A DNA stretch of 64,000 nucleotides from JAPOUP01 sp965201085. Lineage in GTDB: Bacteria; Pseudomonadota; Alphaproteobacteria; Rhodobacterales; Rhodobacteraceae. A program made the position numbers and the translations under genes. Within the stretch, counting starts at the first letter, position 1. Every line of letters begins with the position of its first letter. Where the stretch lies: NCBI GenBank assembly GCA_965201085.1, contig CBDAVS010000002.1, positions 22,661 through 86,660 on the forward strand, written 5' to 3'. The notes under the pieces are model-generated. The model made no database searches. It had not been told where the DNA came from and was given only the letters and a program-made list of their open reading frames with translations. Below, one piece after another: positions 7,082 through 15,940 of the stretch.

Positions 7082-9805
7082 TCAGGCATTCTCAACATGA
7101 TCCTGCTCTTCATCACCGGAGGCTTCTTCCGTGCCATCATCGCTCTCGGCGATCCACGCCACGGAAACCACTTCCTCATTCTCCGCCGTGTTGAACACCT
7201 TCACCCCGCCCGCGATACGGGAGCTAAACGAAATTCCATGAATGGGACAGCGTATCGATTGTCCAGCAGATGTTACAAGCATGATCTGGCCATCCTTGAC
7301 GACGGGGAACGAAGCAACCAGCTTTCCCCCGCGCAGATCCTTGTCAGTCGCCCTGACTCCCTTACCGCCCCGTCCTCTGACCGGATAGTCATGCGAAGAA
7401 CTGACCTTTCCTAGCCCCTTGGAGGTTATTGTCAGGATCAAATCCTCCGCGCGGGCCATTTCCTCATATCGCTCCTGCTTAATATCCGCGCCATCCACTT
7501 CCGCTTGATCCTCGTTGTCTTCCGGATCATCTGTTATTCCCGCGATGGCGCGCCGCATTCTCAGAAACGCATAGCGTTCTTCCGCACTGGCCTCAAAATG
7601 TCGGACAACCGCCATCGAAACCACCGAATCCCCTTCATCGAGACGAATACCTCTGACACCGGTCGAAGCACGGCTCTTGAACTCACGCAGATCGATAGAC
7701 GGAAATCGTATGGCTCGCCCTCCCGCTGTGACAAGCATTACGTCATCTTCGTTGGAGCAGATGCGGGCGTTCACCAAGGAGACGCCATCCGGGAGTTTCA
7801 TGGCGATCTTTCCGTTCGCAAATACATTCACGAAGTCGCTTAGCGCATTACGGCGAACGTCGCCCGCAGAGGTTGCAAAGACGATCTGGAGATCCCGCCA
7901 TTCCTCCTCGGGCCTATCGACCGGCATGATGGCCGCGACGGAAACGCCTAAGGCAATGGGCAGGATGTTGACGATGGCCTTGCCCTTGGCGGTGCGGCCA
8001 CCCTGCGGAAGCCGCCAGGTCTTGAGCTTGTAAACCATCCCGTCGGTCGTGAAAAATAGCAGCGGGGTATGCGTGTTTGAGACGAATAGCGTTGTGACCG
8101 TATCCTCGTCCTTGGTTGCCATACCGCTCAGGCCTTTGCCTCCACGGCGCTGGCTGCGGTATTCAGCCAAAGATGTGCGTTTGATATAGCCACCGGCGGT
8201 TACCGTAACGACCATATCCTCGCGCTCGATCAGGTCCTCGTCTTCCAGATCCCCAGCCCACTCAACGATTTCGGTACGTCGCGGAACGGCGAAACGGTCC
8301 TTCACCTCACGAAGCTCACCCGAAATGATCGACATGATCCGTGCGCGTGACCGCAGAATGTCTAGGTAGTCCTTTATCTTCCCCGCGAGTTCCTCAAGCT
8401 CGGTTGTGACTTCCCGAACCCCGATCTGGGTAAGCCGCTGAAGTCGAAGGTCAAGAATGGCGCGGGCCTGGACCTCAGACAGATTGTAGGTGCCGTCTTC
8501 GTTGATAACATGGCTAGGGTCATCGATCAGCCTGATGAAATAGGCGATGTCGGCGGCAGGCCAGCGACGTTCCATCAGCTTGGAGCGCGCCTCCGGTGCG
8601 TCGGCGCTGGAGCGAATCGTTGCAACGACTTCGTCCACATTACTGACGGCGACGGCAAGTCCGCATAGAACATGTGAGCGCTCACGCGCCTTGCGGAGTT
8701 CAAACGCCGTCCGCCGCGCGACGACCTCTTCTCGGAAACCTATGAAATAGGTCAGAAAATCGCGCAGCGACAGCTGTTCTGGCCGTCCGCCGATCAATGC
8801 CAGCATGTTGCAGCCGAAACTCGTCTGCATTTTGGTTAGTCGGTAAAGCTGGTTCAGGACGACATCCGGGGTGGCGTCGCGTTTCAATTCGATGACGACC
8901 CGCACCCCGATCCGATCGGACTCGTCCTGAACATGGGCTATACCTTCCAGTTTCTTCTCTTTGGCGAGTTCGGCGATCTGCTCGACAAGACGGGCTTTGT
9001 TCACCTGATAGGGAATCTCGTCAACAACGATCGCAGAACGATCCTTGCGTATGTTCTCGACCCGCGATTTAGCCCGGACTATCACGATGCCACGCCCCTC
9101 GAAATAAGCCTTGCGGGTACCGGAACGCCCAAGGATTGTCCCACCCGTCGGAAAGTCCGGACCCGGTAGGTAGTCCATAAGCTGAATTGAGTCGAGATCG
9201 GAGTTTTCGATCAGGGCCAGTGTCGCGTCGATCACTTCACCCAGATTGTGGGGAGGGATATTGGTCGCCATGCCAACCGCGATACCGCTCGACCCGTTGA
9301 CCAGCATATTCGGAAAACGTGCAGGCAGGACCGTCGGCTCGCGATCCTTGCCGTCGTAGTTGTCCTGGAAATCGACCGTTTCCCTGTCGATATCAGCCAG
9401 CAGAAACTCTGCCGGACTGTCCATGCGCACTTCGGTATACCGCATCGCTGCGGAATTATCGCCGTCCATCGAACCAAAGTTGCCCTGACCGTCGAGTAGG
9501 GGAAGCGACATCGAGAAGTCCTGCGCCATCCTTACCAACGCGTCATAGATCGCCTGATCTCCGTGAGGATGATACTTACCCATTACATCTCCGACAGGCC
9601 TCGCGGACTTCCTGTAGGGTTTGTCATGGGTGTTGCTGGTTTCGTTCATCGCGAAGAGAATCCGGCGGTGGACGGGTTTGAGCCCATCTCTCAGATCCGG
9701 GATCGCCCGACTGACGATCACGCTCATCGCGTAATCGAGATAGCTGGATCTCATCTCATCCGTGATTGAGATCACCGGTCCATCATAGGAACGAGGCTCT
9801 GTCAT
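7082..9805 (-). CDS. gyrA: DNA gyrase subunit A
   Basis: The 907-residue breakage-reunion subunit of DNA gyrase, which introduces negative supercoils with GyrB. The N-terminus (ISITDEMRSSYLDYAMSVI), the catalytic tyrosine at residue 123 in AAMRYTEVRM, the coiled-coil tower and the C-terminal beta-pinwheel with the GyrA-box-like QRRGGKG are all present, so the gene is full length. In the quinolone-resistance-determining region the motif reads YHPHGDQAIYDALVRMAQ. The residue equivalent to E. coli Ser83 is glutamine (residue 84), while the Asp87 equivalent is kept. The codon there is CAG. The gene is read toward gluQ and starts next to an AT-rich, probably promoter-bearing region (9806-9900). 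Confidence 0.96.
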   Translation of the reverse strand: MTEPRSYDGPVISITDEMRSSYLDYAMSVIVSRAIPDLRDGLKPVHRRILFAMNETSNTHDKPYRKSARPVGDVMGKYHPHGDQAIYDALVRMAQDFSMSLPLLDGQGNFGSMDGDNSAAMRYTEVRMDSPAEFLLADIDRETVDFQDNYDGKDREPTVLPARFPNMLVNGSSGIAVGMATNIPPHNLGEVIDATLALIENSDLDSIQLMDYLPGPDFPTGGTILGRSGTRKAYFEGRGIVIVRAKSRVENIRKDRSAIVVDEIPYQVNKARLVEQIAELAKEKKLEGIAHVQDESDRIGVRVVIELKRDATPDVVLNQLYRLTKMQTSFGCNMLALIGGRPEQLSLRDFLTYFIGFREEVVARRTAFELRKARERSHVLCGLAVAVSNVDEVVATIRSSADAPEARSKLMERRWPAADIAYFIRLIDDPSHVINEDGTYNLSEVQARAILDLRLQRLTQIGVREVTTELEELAGKIKDYLDILRSRARIMSIISGELREVKDRFAVPRRTEIVEWAGDLEDEDLIEREDMVVTVTAGGYIKRTSLAEYRSQRRGGKGLSGMATKDEDTVTTLFVSNTHTPLLFFTTDGMVYKLKTWRLPQGGRTAKGKAIVNILPIALGVSVAAIMPVDRPEEEWRDLQIVFATSAGDVRRNALSDFVNVFANGKIAMKLPDGVSLVNARICSNEDDVMLVTAGGRAIRFPSIDLREFKSRASTGVRGIRLDEGDSVVSMAVVRHFEASAEERYAFLRMRRAIAGITDDPEDNEDQAEVDGADIKQERYEEMARAEDLILTITSKGLGKVSSSHDYPVRGRGGKGVRATDKDLRGGKLVASFPVVKDGQIMLVTSAGQSIRCPIHGISFSSRIAGGVKVFNTAENEEVVSVAWIAESDDGTEEASGDEEQDHVENA

Positions 9806-10302
9806 TATTTTTTCTTTTTTTCAGATAGTTCCGTTGAATCGTTCACAAATTCACCCGCTCACTTGTGATCCCTTATATGGTTACATAAGAAAATATCGCA
9901 CACGCATGTTGGGCGCAATGCGGATCGACCGATTCAGAACGATAGATCGCAGATGCACTTAGCATATTGTCTTTGCGTGTTTCGCTGCGTCTCAATGGCA
10001 AAGCTATCAGGCCTGTGGGCAACATATAGGGGCAGCGGCGGTTTCTTACTCGACGTAAACCCGCTCCTCTCGAAGCTCCCGAACGGTGGCGATAGCGATT
10101 GGGATGGTATTTTCACGTCGGTCCAGTGGGTTCAGGTGGTGCGGTTCCGGGATCCGAAATAGGATCAGTATTCATAAGGTTACGGTTGAGCCACGACGAT
10201 TCAATCTTCCAAACTACGGACTAAATTTGACCTGAATGACTTGACTTGATTTAACCTGAAGTTTCCGAAGCCATATTTCATCCAATCTTATGATTTCTCT
10301 AT
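9806..10302. other. gyrA upstream region, no gene seen
   Basis: The first ~90 bases are T- and A-rich (a run of T's at 9807-9822, then TATATGG and TAAGAAAATATCGC) and probably hold the gyrA promoter. The rest contains only short open frames on both strands with no binding site or family resemblance. I see no RNA gene. Confidence 0.4.
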
Positions 10303-10410
10303 GTACCGCCAGAAAACCCCAAGTCACGGGTTTTTCGCGGTAAATGGCGGAATCCGCCCTGCGGGAATTCACCGGATATGGCAGTCAGGGGGCGATTTCA
10401 CCCACCACAG
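10303..10410 (+). mobile_element. ISNCY left-end fragment
   Basis: Matches the first ~110 bp of the ISNCY copies: ACCGCCAGAAAACCCC, then TTTTTCGCGGTAAATGGCGG and CACCGGATATGGCAGTCAGG. The rest of the element is absent. It is a solo end left by deletion. Confidence 0.6.
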
Positions 10411-10524
10411 GATCCCGCGCGAACGATCCAATTGTGGATTTTCACCATGATCCGCATTTGTCTGGAAATTTGGCTGCCATACCGCTTGACGACTTTGGAG
10501 GCTCGGCGTATTCAGGCCTTTGAT

Positions 10525-10602
10525 GCGGTTGTAGCTCAGTTTGGTTAGAGTACCGGCCTGTCACGCCGGGGGTCGCGGGTTCGAGTCCCGTCAACCGCGC
10601 CA
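10525..10602 (+). tRNA. tRNA-Asp (anticodon GTC), CCA encoded
   Basis: A complete cloverleaf. The acceptor arm pairs GCGGTTG with CAACCGC, the D arm contains AGCTCAGTTTGGTTAGAG, the anticodon loop is CTGTCAC (GTC) and the T arm contains GGTTCGAGTCCC. Discriminator G is followed by an encoded CCA at 10600-10602. The GTC anticodon is the substrate of queuosine modification and hence of the gluQ product at 5757. The CCA ends the gene directly before an AT-rich spacer. The tRNA appears intact and is not disrupted by the nearby IS. Confidence 0.96.
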
Positions 10603-10866
10603 TAATTGATGGCTAATATCTTTCGGGCGACAAAGGGGCTGGCTTTAATGGATATTCTCACCGTATCCTTCAGCGGTGCCTTAATGGACTGGAATCTTCC
10701 ATCGAATCGCTGACTTTCGTCCGACATGATCGCGGCTGCTGTTCTTTGAGGCATTTCTGTTGCGGGCGATCATATGAATGATGGTTCCGCTTTGGTTCCG
10801 AAGTGCGGCACCATGCCGTTTCGAAGATTTGCCAACGGGTGAGACCGACCGGCATGTCTGCTTACC

Positions 10867-12605
10867 TAGTGTCTGCCAGAAAACCCCGTGTTTTTCCGGG
10901 GATCGGGCCGAATCCGGCGGATTCCGGCTTCACGGAACTCTGGCCGGGCCCGTCGGTGCGCCGCCCGGGGCTTCGACGGGGCGGCCGGTGGCGGGAACAT
11001 ATGGTGAACATCCGGGCCTCCGCCGGCCCGCGGGCACGCCGGTCCGGGCCCCGCAGCGGCGGGGCCTTCCATGGGCCGGTTCACCGGCAGACGCCCCGGT
11101 CAGGCGGCGGCGGGAAGCATGGGGCGCTCCCTCGCCGGTGGCATCAGGCCGGGGCGGTGGACGTCCGCGCCGGCACCGCCAGCGCCACGGCGCCGGCGAA
11201 ACCCTCCTTTCCGTGGCTCCGCACCCGGTCGGGGCCACGGTGCTCCAGGCTGTTGATCGCCGACCCGCCGGCGGCGTGGGCGCGCCGCGCCCCGCGGAAC
11301 GCCTCCCCGCTTTCCCGGACGCGGTCCGCCTTCGACAGCCTGCCTTTCCGCGGCATGGCGTCGGCTCCAGCATCCCGTCAGGCCCCAGCCGGTCCGGGGG
11401 GCTGTGCGGACCGCCGTCGAAGCTCACCACCGACAGGTCGGGGAACCGGGCCCGCGCCTCCCCGCCCATGGGGACCGCCACGTCAACGTCGCTCCCCTCC
11501 CACATCACCGAATGGTGCGGGAGGAATCCGTGACGGTCCTCAGGGAGGCGGACCGGAACGCCGGGCTCCACCGGGACCCCGGCCTTTCCCTTCGATATCC
11601 AGCGGGTGTGCGGCCAGGATATCGGGTGCACCTTCCCGCGGTGCGGGATCGTCCCGCCCTTCAGGATCCACCGTCCGGTCAGGTCCGCCCGGTGCCTGAC
11701 ATGGCCGATGAAGCCCCGGATACTGTCCGATGAGCCCGGGATGCCCAACATACCGTCGATCTCCGCGCAGCTGGCCTCCGCCCTGTCCGCCAGCTTCAGG
11801 GCGAGCCGGAGCGGCGCCTCCACGTCCCCCGGGCGCGGGTTGGCGAGCCGTGACGTGGCGACACCGGGATAGAGCCTGCGGAGCTTTCCGCAAAGGTATT
11901 CCTTCTGCCGCCAGCCGCGCGGCCCAGGCCCCCCCCGCAGGCCCGGGACACGTCCCGGACCATGCACCGCGCCGCGTCCATCGGCAGGCTGCGGTCGGTC
12001 GGATGGTGGACGTCGGTCCCGGCCACGAAGGAATGACGGCGGCCGCGCGACGCGGCGCCAGGCTTTTCCGCCGCCACCCTGTGGCCCCTCTCCACGACCA
12101 TCCTTCCGACCTCGGCGAGGAGTTCCGGCGAGGGGAGCGACACGCTGTCAACCAGACGCCGGTATCCGTATCCGTCCACGTCCCATGATCCGTGGCCCGG
12201 CCTTCGGCCTTCGCCGGATCGGGATGTGTTGGTTCGCCGGTTCCCGAAGCCGGTCGAAACCGCACCCGGGACCCCGCTTCACGACCCCCGGCACCAGGAT
12301 GGTCAACGGTTCCATCCCCGGCCCGCCGACCCGGCGGCTCCTTCCGGGCAGCACCAGCCGATCCGGAAGCCCGGACAGCCGCTTTCGGGTCCCTTCGTCG
12401 CTGCAGGGGTCCTGGAGGCCGATCAGGATCGCCGGGATGTCGTCCCTCGATCTGACGGTCGGCCTGATCCTCCTGATGTCGGGGGCGTCAAGCCTCCGCT
12501 GGGTGTCGTGGACCCTGCGCATGGGGGTCTCCTGAAGGGGAGGATTGGCGGATTCCGTCATTTACCTCAAAAAACCGCAGCTTGGCAGTTTTCTGGCGGA
12601 CACTA
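10867..12605 (-). mobile_element. ISNCY-family element N1 (decayed)
   Basis: A 1.74-kb element with terminal repeats TAGTGTCTGCCAGAAAAC (left) and TAGTGTCCGCCAGAAAAC (complement of the right). The minus-strand transposase is broken by frameshifts. Host flanks show no clear target duplication. Other copies lie at 15792, 25590, 37199 and 41978, with fragments at 10303 and 25412. Confidence 0.75.
11144..12522 (-). pseudogene. ISNCY transposase, multiply frameshifted (N1)
   Basis: Starts MRRVHDTQRR at 12522 and continues through RSRDDIPAILIGLQ and GPGMEPLTILVPG. The frame changes before MDGYGYRRLVDSVSL, changes again after DAARCMVRDVSRACG, and changes a last time before MPRKGRLSKADR. The blocks in order match ISNCY-type transposases (RSRDDIPxLLIGLQ ... 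SFVxxTDVHYPTD ... KGKAGVPVELG ... PKKGKLSKKD). Two of the shifts are also found in other copies (see findings). It cannot give a single full-length protein without frameshifting. Confidence 0.7.
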
Positions 12606-12850
12606 CCTAGGCGTCAGGCGTGATGGGTAAGGGCGTTCATCTATGCTAGGCAGAACACCGTCGAGCGGGCTAGGCCACAAACAGCCCGCTATAGGCATTG
12701 ATCGCAGGGCCGGGGAGAACACCGGTCTCTTGGCTCAGTACCTTTCACATCTGCCCGATATGACATATAACGCAATTTAGCAGGAGAGTCCGAGATGGAT
12801 ATCTATACATCGGCGAGGCCGCAATCGTCTGCCGAACGAAGGGAATTGCC
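12606..12850. other. Host gap with a truncated short reading frame
   Basis: About 245 bp of host DNA between ISNCY N1 and IS5 copy D. It holds a hairpin (GAGCGGGCT / AGCCCGCT, 12652-12690). A short frame starts at ATG 12795 behind GCAGGAG and is cut by the IS after MDIYTSARPQSSAERRELP. No product can be named. Sequence after the IS pair (14872-15000) does not continue it in frame. Confidence 0.35.
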
Positions 12851-12853
12851 TAA

Positions 12854-13859
12854 GAGTTTGAATCATAAGTCACTGATATGATCAAACCATTGTCTTTCAT
12901 GGAGTTGACGCCCTCGCCACCCGCCTGAGCAGGAACCGGCAGGCGGCCAGCGTTCGTTCGTGCCTCACTCACGCTCGGACCGGTGGCGCGTGATGCCTCA
13001 CCCCGGATGCCGGCGGGTTCTCGCAGAGGCGCTCATAGTCCTTCGACAGGCGGCGGCACCGGCCCATCCAGGCGAAGGTCCGCTCCACCACCCACCGGCG
13101 GCAGGGAACCGTGAACCCCTTGACATCCTTCGGTTTTTCGACGATCCTGATCACGTCCGGCAACCCCATCCCCCCAGGCCGCTCCCGCAGCTTCGGACCC
13201 GGGTGGCCACCGTCGGCGAACAGCCTGCACACCGTGGGCACCGTCTCCAGCAGCTCCGCGATCAGGTCCGGTGCGCCGTCCCGGTCCTGGATGTCGGCGG
13301 TGTGAACCGTCATGACGATCGGCGTGCCGTCGGCTTCCACGATCAGGTGCCTTTTCCTCCCCTTCACCTTCCTGCCGGCGTGGTGGCCGCGGGGCCCGCC
13401 GCTCTCCGCGGTCCTCACCGGCCGGCTGTCGACCGGGGCGGCGGTCGGCTCCGCGGAGCGCCCCGGACACCGCCGCGCGAGGTCCCGGAGACGATGCACG
13501 ATACGCTCCGGGAGCCCGCTCCGCCGCCATGCGTAAAAATGGTTCCGGTCGGTGGAAAACGGTGGGTATCCAGAGGGTAACGCGCGCCACTGGCATCCTG
13601 TGGACAGGATATACCGGCCCGCGTCGAACACCGACCGAAGGTCGACCCCGCGCGGCCGTCCCATCCTTCCCCGCTTCGGCGGCATCGGCTCGATGATGGT
13701 CCATTCGGCGTCGGTCAGATCGTTTTGACTGTGGTCGTCCGGGCGCTTATGGATCTGTTGGGTGGTCCTGTTCCAGGGCATGGCTCTCTCCGTATTTGGT
13801 TGTGTTCACCAACCGGAATGCCACATCCTGCGGGACCACTCAACTTATGGAACAAACTC
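12854..13859 (-). mobile_element. IS5-family element D (first of a tandem pair)
   Basis: A 1006-bp copy with TAA on its left (12851-12853) and TTA on its right (13860-13862), where copy E begins at once. It carries the same 3' micro-insert as C (about 12950-13006). Copies D and E lie head to tail, sharing one 3-bp repeat. Confidence 0.85.
12969..13781 (-). CDS. IS5-family transposase (copy D)
   Basis: 270 residues with an uninterrupted frame. Motifs: LTDAEWTIIEP, first aspartate in PVDSRPV, second in FADGGHPG (Tyr-Ala of copy A changed to His-Pro), glutamate in WVVERTFAW. The C-terminus is shortened to SGVRHHAPPVRA by the micro-insert. All three catalytic residues remain, but the change next to the second aspartate and the altered tail make activity doubtful. 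Confidence 0.7.
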   Translation of the reverse strand: MPWNRTTQQIHKRPDDHSQNDLTDAEWTIIEPMPPKRGRMGRPRGVDLRSVFDAGRYILSTGCQWRALPSGYPPFSTDRNHFYAWRRSGLPERIVHRLRDLARRCPGRSAEPTAAPVDSRPVRTAESGGPRGHHAGRKVKGRKRHLIVEADGTPIVMTVHTADIQDRDGAPDLIAELLETVPTVCRLFADGGHPGPKLRERPGGMGLPDVIRIVEKPKDVKGFTVPCRRWVVERTFAWMGRCRRLSKDYERLCENPPASGVRHHAPPVRA

Positions 13860-13862
13860 TTA

Positions 13863-14868
13863 GCGTTTGAATCATAAGTCACTGATATGATCAAACCATT
13901 GTTTTTCATGGAGTTGACGCCCTCGCCACCCGCCTGAGCGGGAACCGGCAGGCGGCCAGCGTTCGTTCGTGCCTCACTCACGCCCGGACCGGTGGCGCGT
14001 GATGCCTCACCCCGGATGCCAGCGAGTTCTCGCTGAGCCTTTCGTAATCTTTCGACAGGCGGCGGCACCGGCCCATCCAGGCGAAGGTCCGCTCCACGAC
14101 CCACCGGCGGCAGGGAACAGTGAACCCTTTGACATCCTTCGGTTTTTCGACGATCCTGATCACGTCCGGCAACCCCATCCCCCCAGGCCGCTCCCGCAGC
14201 TTCGGACCCGGGTGGCCACCGTCGGCGAACAGCCTACACACCGTGGGCACCGTCTCCAGCAGCTTCGCGATCAGGTCCGGTGCGCCGTCCCGGTCCTGGA
14301 TGTCGGCGGTGTGAACCGTCATGACGACCGGTGTGCCGCCGGCGTCCACGATCAGGTGGCTTTTCCTCCCCTTCACCTTCCTGCCGGCGTGGTGGCCGCG
14401 GGGCCCGCCGCTCCCCGTGGTCTTCACCGACTGGCTGTCGATCGAGGCGGCGGTCGGCTCCGCGGAGCGCCCCGAACACCGCCGCGCGAGGTCCCGGAGA
14501 CGATGCACGAGACGCTCCAGGAGCCCGCTCCGCCGCCATGCGTAAAAATGGTTCCGGCCGGTGGAAAACGGTGGATATCCAGAGGGTAACGCGCGCCACC
14601 GGCATCCCGTGGACAGGATATACCGGCCCGCGCCGGACACCGACCGAAGGTCGACCCCGCGCGGCCGTCCCATCCTTCCCTGCTTCGGCAGCATCGGCTC
14701 AATGATGGTCCATTCGGCGTCGGTCAGATCGTTTTGACTGTGGTCGTCCGGGCGCTTATGGATCTGTTGGGTGGTCCTGTTCCAGGGCATGGCTCTCTCC
14801 GTATTTGGTTGCGTTCACCAACCGGAATGCCACATCCTGCGGGACCACTCAGCTTATGGAACAAACTC
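13863..14868 (-). mobile_element. IS5-family element E (second of the tandem pair)
   Basis: A 1006-bp copy with TTA on both sides (13860-13862 and 14869-14871). Its left end has one change (GCGTTTG instead of GAGTTTG). It contains the micro-insert at about 13959-14016. Confidence 0.85.
13978..14790 (-). CDS. IS5-family transposase (copy E)
   Basis: 270 residues, uninterrupted. First aspartate in SIDSQSV, second in FADGGHPG, glutamate in WVVERTFAW, C-terminus SGVRHHAPPVRA. Very close to copy D, sharing its derived His-Pro change, which suggests that D and E arose from one another or from a common derived copy. Confidence 0.7.
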   Translation of the reverse strand: MPWNRTTQQIHKRPDDHSQNDLTDAEWTIIEPMLPKQGRMGRPRGVDLRSVSGAGRYILSTGCRWRALPSGYPPFSTGRNHFYAWRRSGLLERLVHRLRDLARRCSGRSAEPTAASIDSQSVKTTGSGGPRGHHAGRKVKGRKSHLIVDAGGTPVVMTVHTADIQDRDGAPDLIAKLLETVPTVCRLFADGGHPGPKLRERPGGMGLPDVIRIVEKPKDVKGFTVPCRRWVVERTFAWMGRCRRLSKDYERLSENSLASGVRHHAPPVRA

Positions 14869-15079
14869 TTAGGCATGAAGGCGCACGGACAGCTTGATAT
14901 GGAAGGCTCAGTTCCACAATTGCAGCGAATTTCGTCACCGATCCGGCCTGGATGCCGCAACCCGCTGTAATAACGCGATGGATATCAGGAACCGTTTTCA
15001 GGGAGAGGCCCGCATGTTCCTCCTATGCCACCCATAGGTTCACCATGGACGCCATCGGACGGCCACATGCCCCGCTTTC

Positions 15080-15530
15080 CCGGTCTGACAGGGCTAGGCC
15101 TAGCGGGGACAGGAACGGCGCGACCCGCAGGCGGTATGCCGGGCCGATGTCCGGCGGCTCCGCCCTCCGGAAGACCGCCGCCGGTACGGGGACCGACCCG
15201 AAGACGGCGTTCGCATGGCGCCGCGGGCCGGCCGGCGTCGTGGAGGCCGACGGGAGGTGTTTTCCCCTGTCGTCGGGGGCCGGCGGCGGAACCTGCCCCG
15301 GAAGCCGGGGAAGAGAGGTATGCGGGCGAAAAAGCGGGGGATACCGAAGGGAAAAGTGTGTGTCTCCACCTCTGTGGACCGCCGGCGGACCGGCGCGCAC
15401 TCCCGTCCGCGCGGGAGTCGGCGGGCGTGACGGATTCCGGCCCGTCCCGCCGCCGGACAGGCTTTTCCTAGCGATATCACCCCCCCCCTTCGGGAGCGTC
15501 AGCGGACCCAGCGGAGCGCCGCGGGGAGCG
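15080..15530 (+). pseudogene. Possible IS1595-like transposase relic
   Basis: A GC-rich stretch without a complete frame. Pieces in different plus-strand frames resemble IS1595-type transposases: LRKTAAGTGTDPKTAFAWR (cf. the helix before R-x-W-R-H-R), GVVEAD (the start of the conserved VEADETY block) and RKPGKRGMRAKKRGIPKGKV (cf. GRKARRRGGKAxKRGLP). The order is right, but each match is short and the catalytic residues beyond EAD are lost. The assignment is tentative. The flanking 14872-15080 has no gene I can support. Confidence 0.4.
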
Positions 15531-15571
15531 GTACCGGACAGCGGAACGCTGCAACTGTGGAACTGAGCCAT

Positions 15572-15751
15572 ATGGAAACGAAGCCGCAGTTTACGAAAGC
15601 ATTTGAAGATGCTGGCTTGGCATCGGTGCGGTGCGCGGCCGCGAAGACGCTGGCGGTTTGGCCAGAGGCGCAGGCAGCATTTCTGTTCGGCTCGCGGGCC
15701 CGCGGCACGCATCGCACCCGGACAGCGACTGGGATATTGCCTTTCTCACGC
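15572..15751 (+). pseudogene. Minimal nucleotidyltransferase (MNT-type), frameshifted and truncated
   Basis: Starts METKPQFTKAFEDAG and reads FLFGSRARGTHR, the GSxxxG nucleotide-binding motif of minimal nucleotidyltransferases. One base later in a second frame comes PDSDWDIAFLTR, which holds the catalytic DxD. A one-base shift near 15718 separates the two. The frame stops at TAA just afterwards and ISNCY N2 begins at 15792. In intact systems such proteins pair with HEPN-domain partners as toxin-antitoxin units; a HEPN-like relic lies far away at 50379. The two may or may not be related. Confidence 0.6.
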
Positions 15752-15940
15752 GGTAAGGCGCCCGCGTTGGCCCGGTTCCGCCGGGCCTACCTAGTGTCCG
15801 TCAGAAAACTGCCAAGGTACGGATTTTTCGCGGTAAATGACGGAATCGGCCTTGCGGGAAATCACCGGATATGGCAGTCAGGGGGCGGATTCATCACCAT
15901 ATGCCGCGGAATCCGCCAATCCTCCCCTCGGGAGGCCCCC

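Noticed and set aside
9953..10162. A 69-residue frame upstream of gyrA
   Set aside because: No ribosome-binding site, no recognisable pattern, and an overlapping opposite frame of similar length.
10545..10754. A minus-strand frame containing GAVDGTRTRDPRRDRPVL
   Set aside because: This is the well-known false translation of the antisense of a tRNA gene (tRNA-Asp at 10525).
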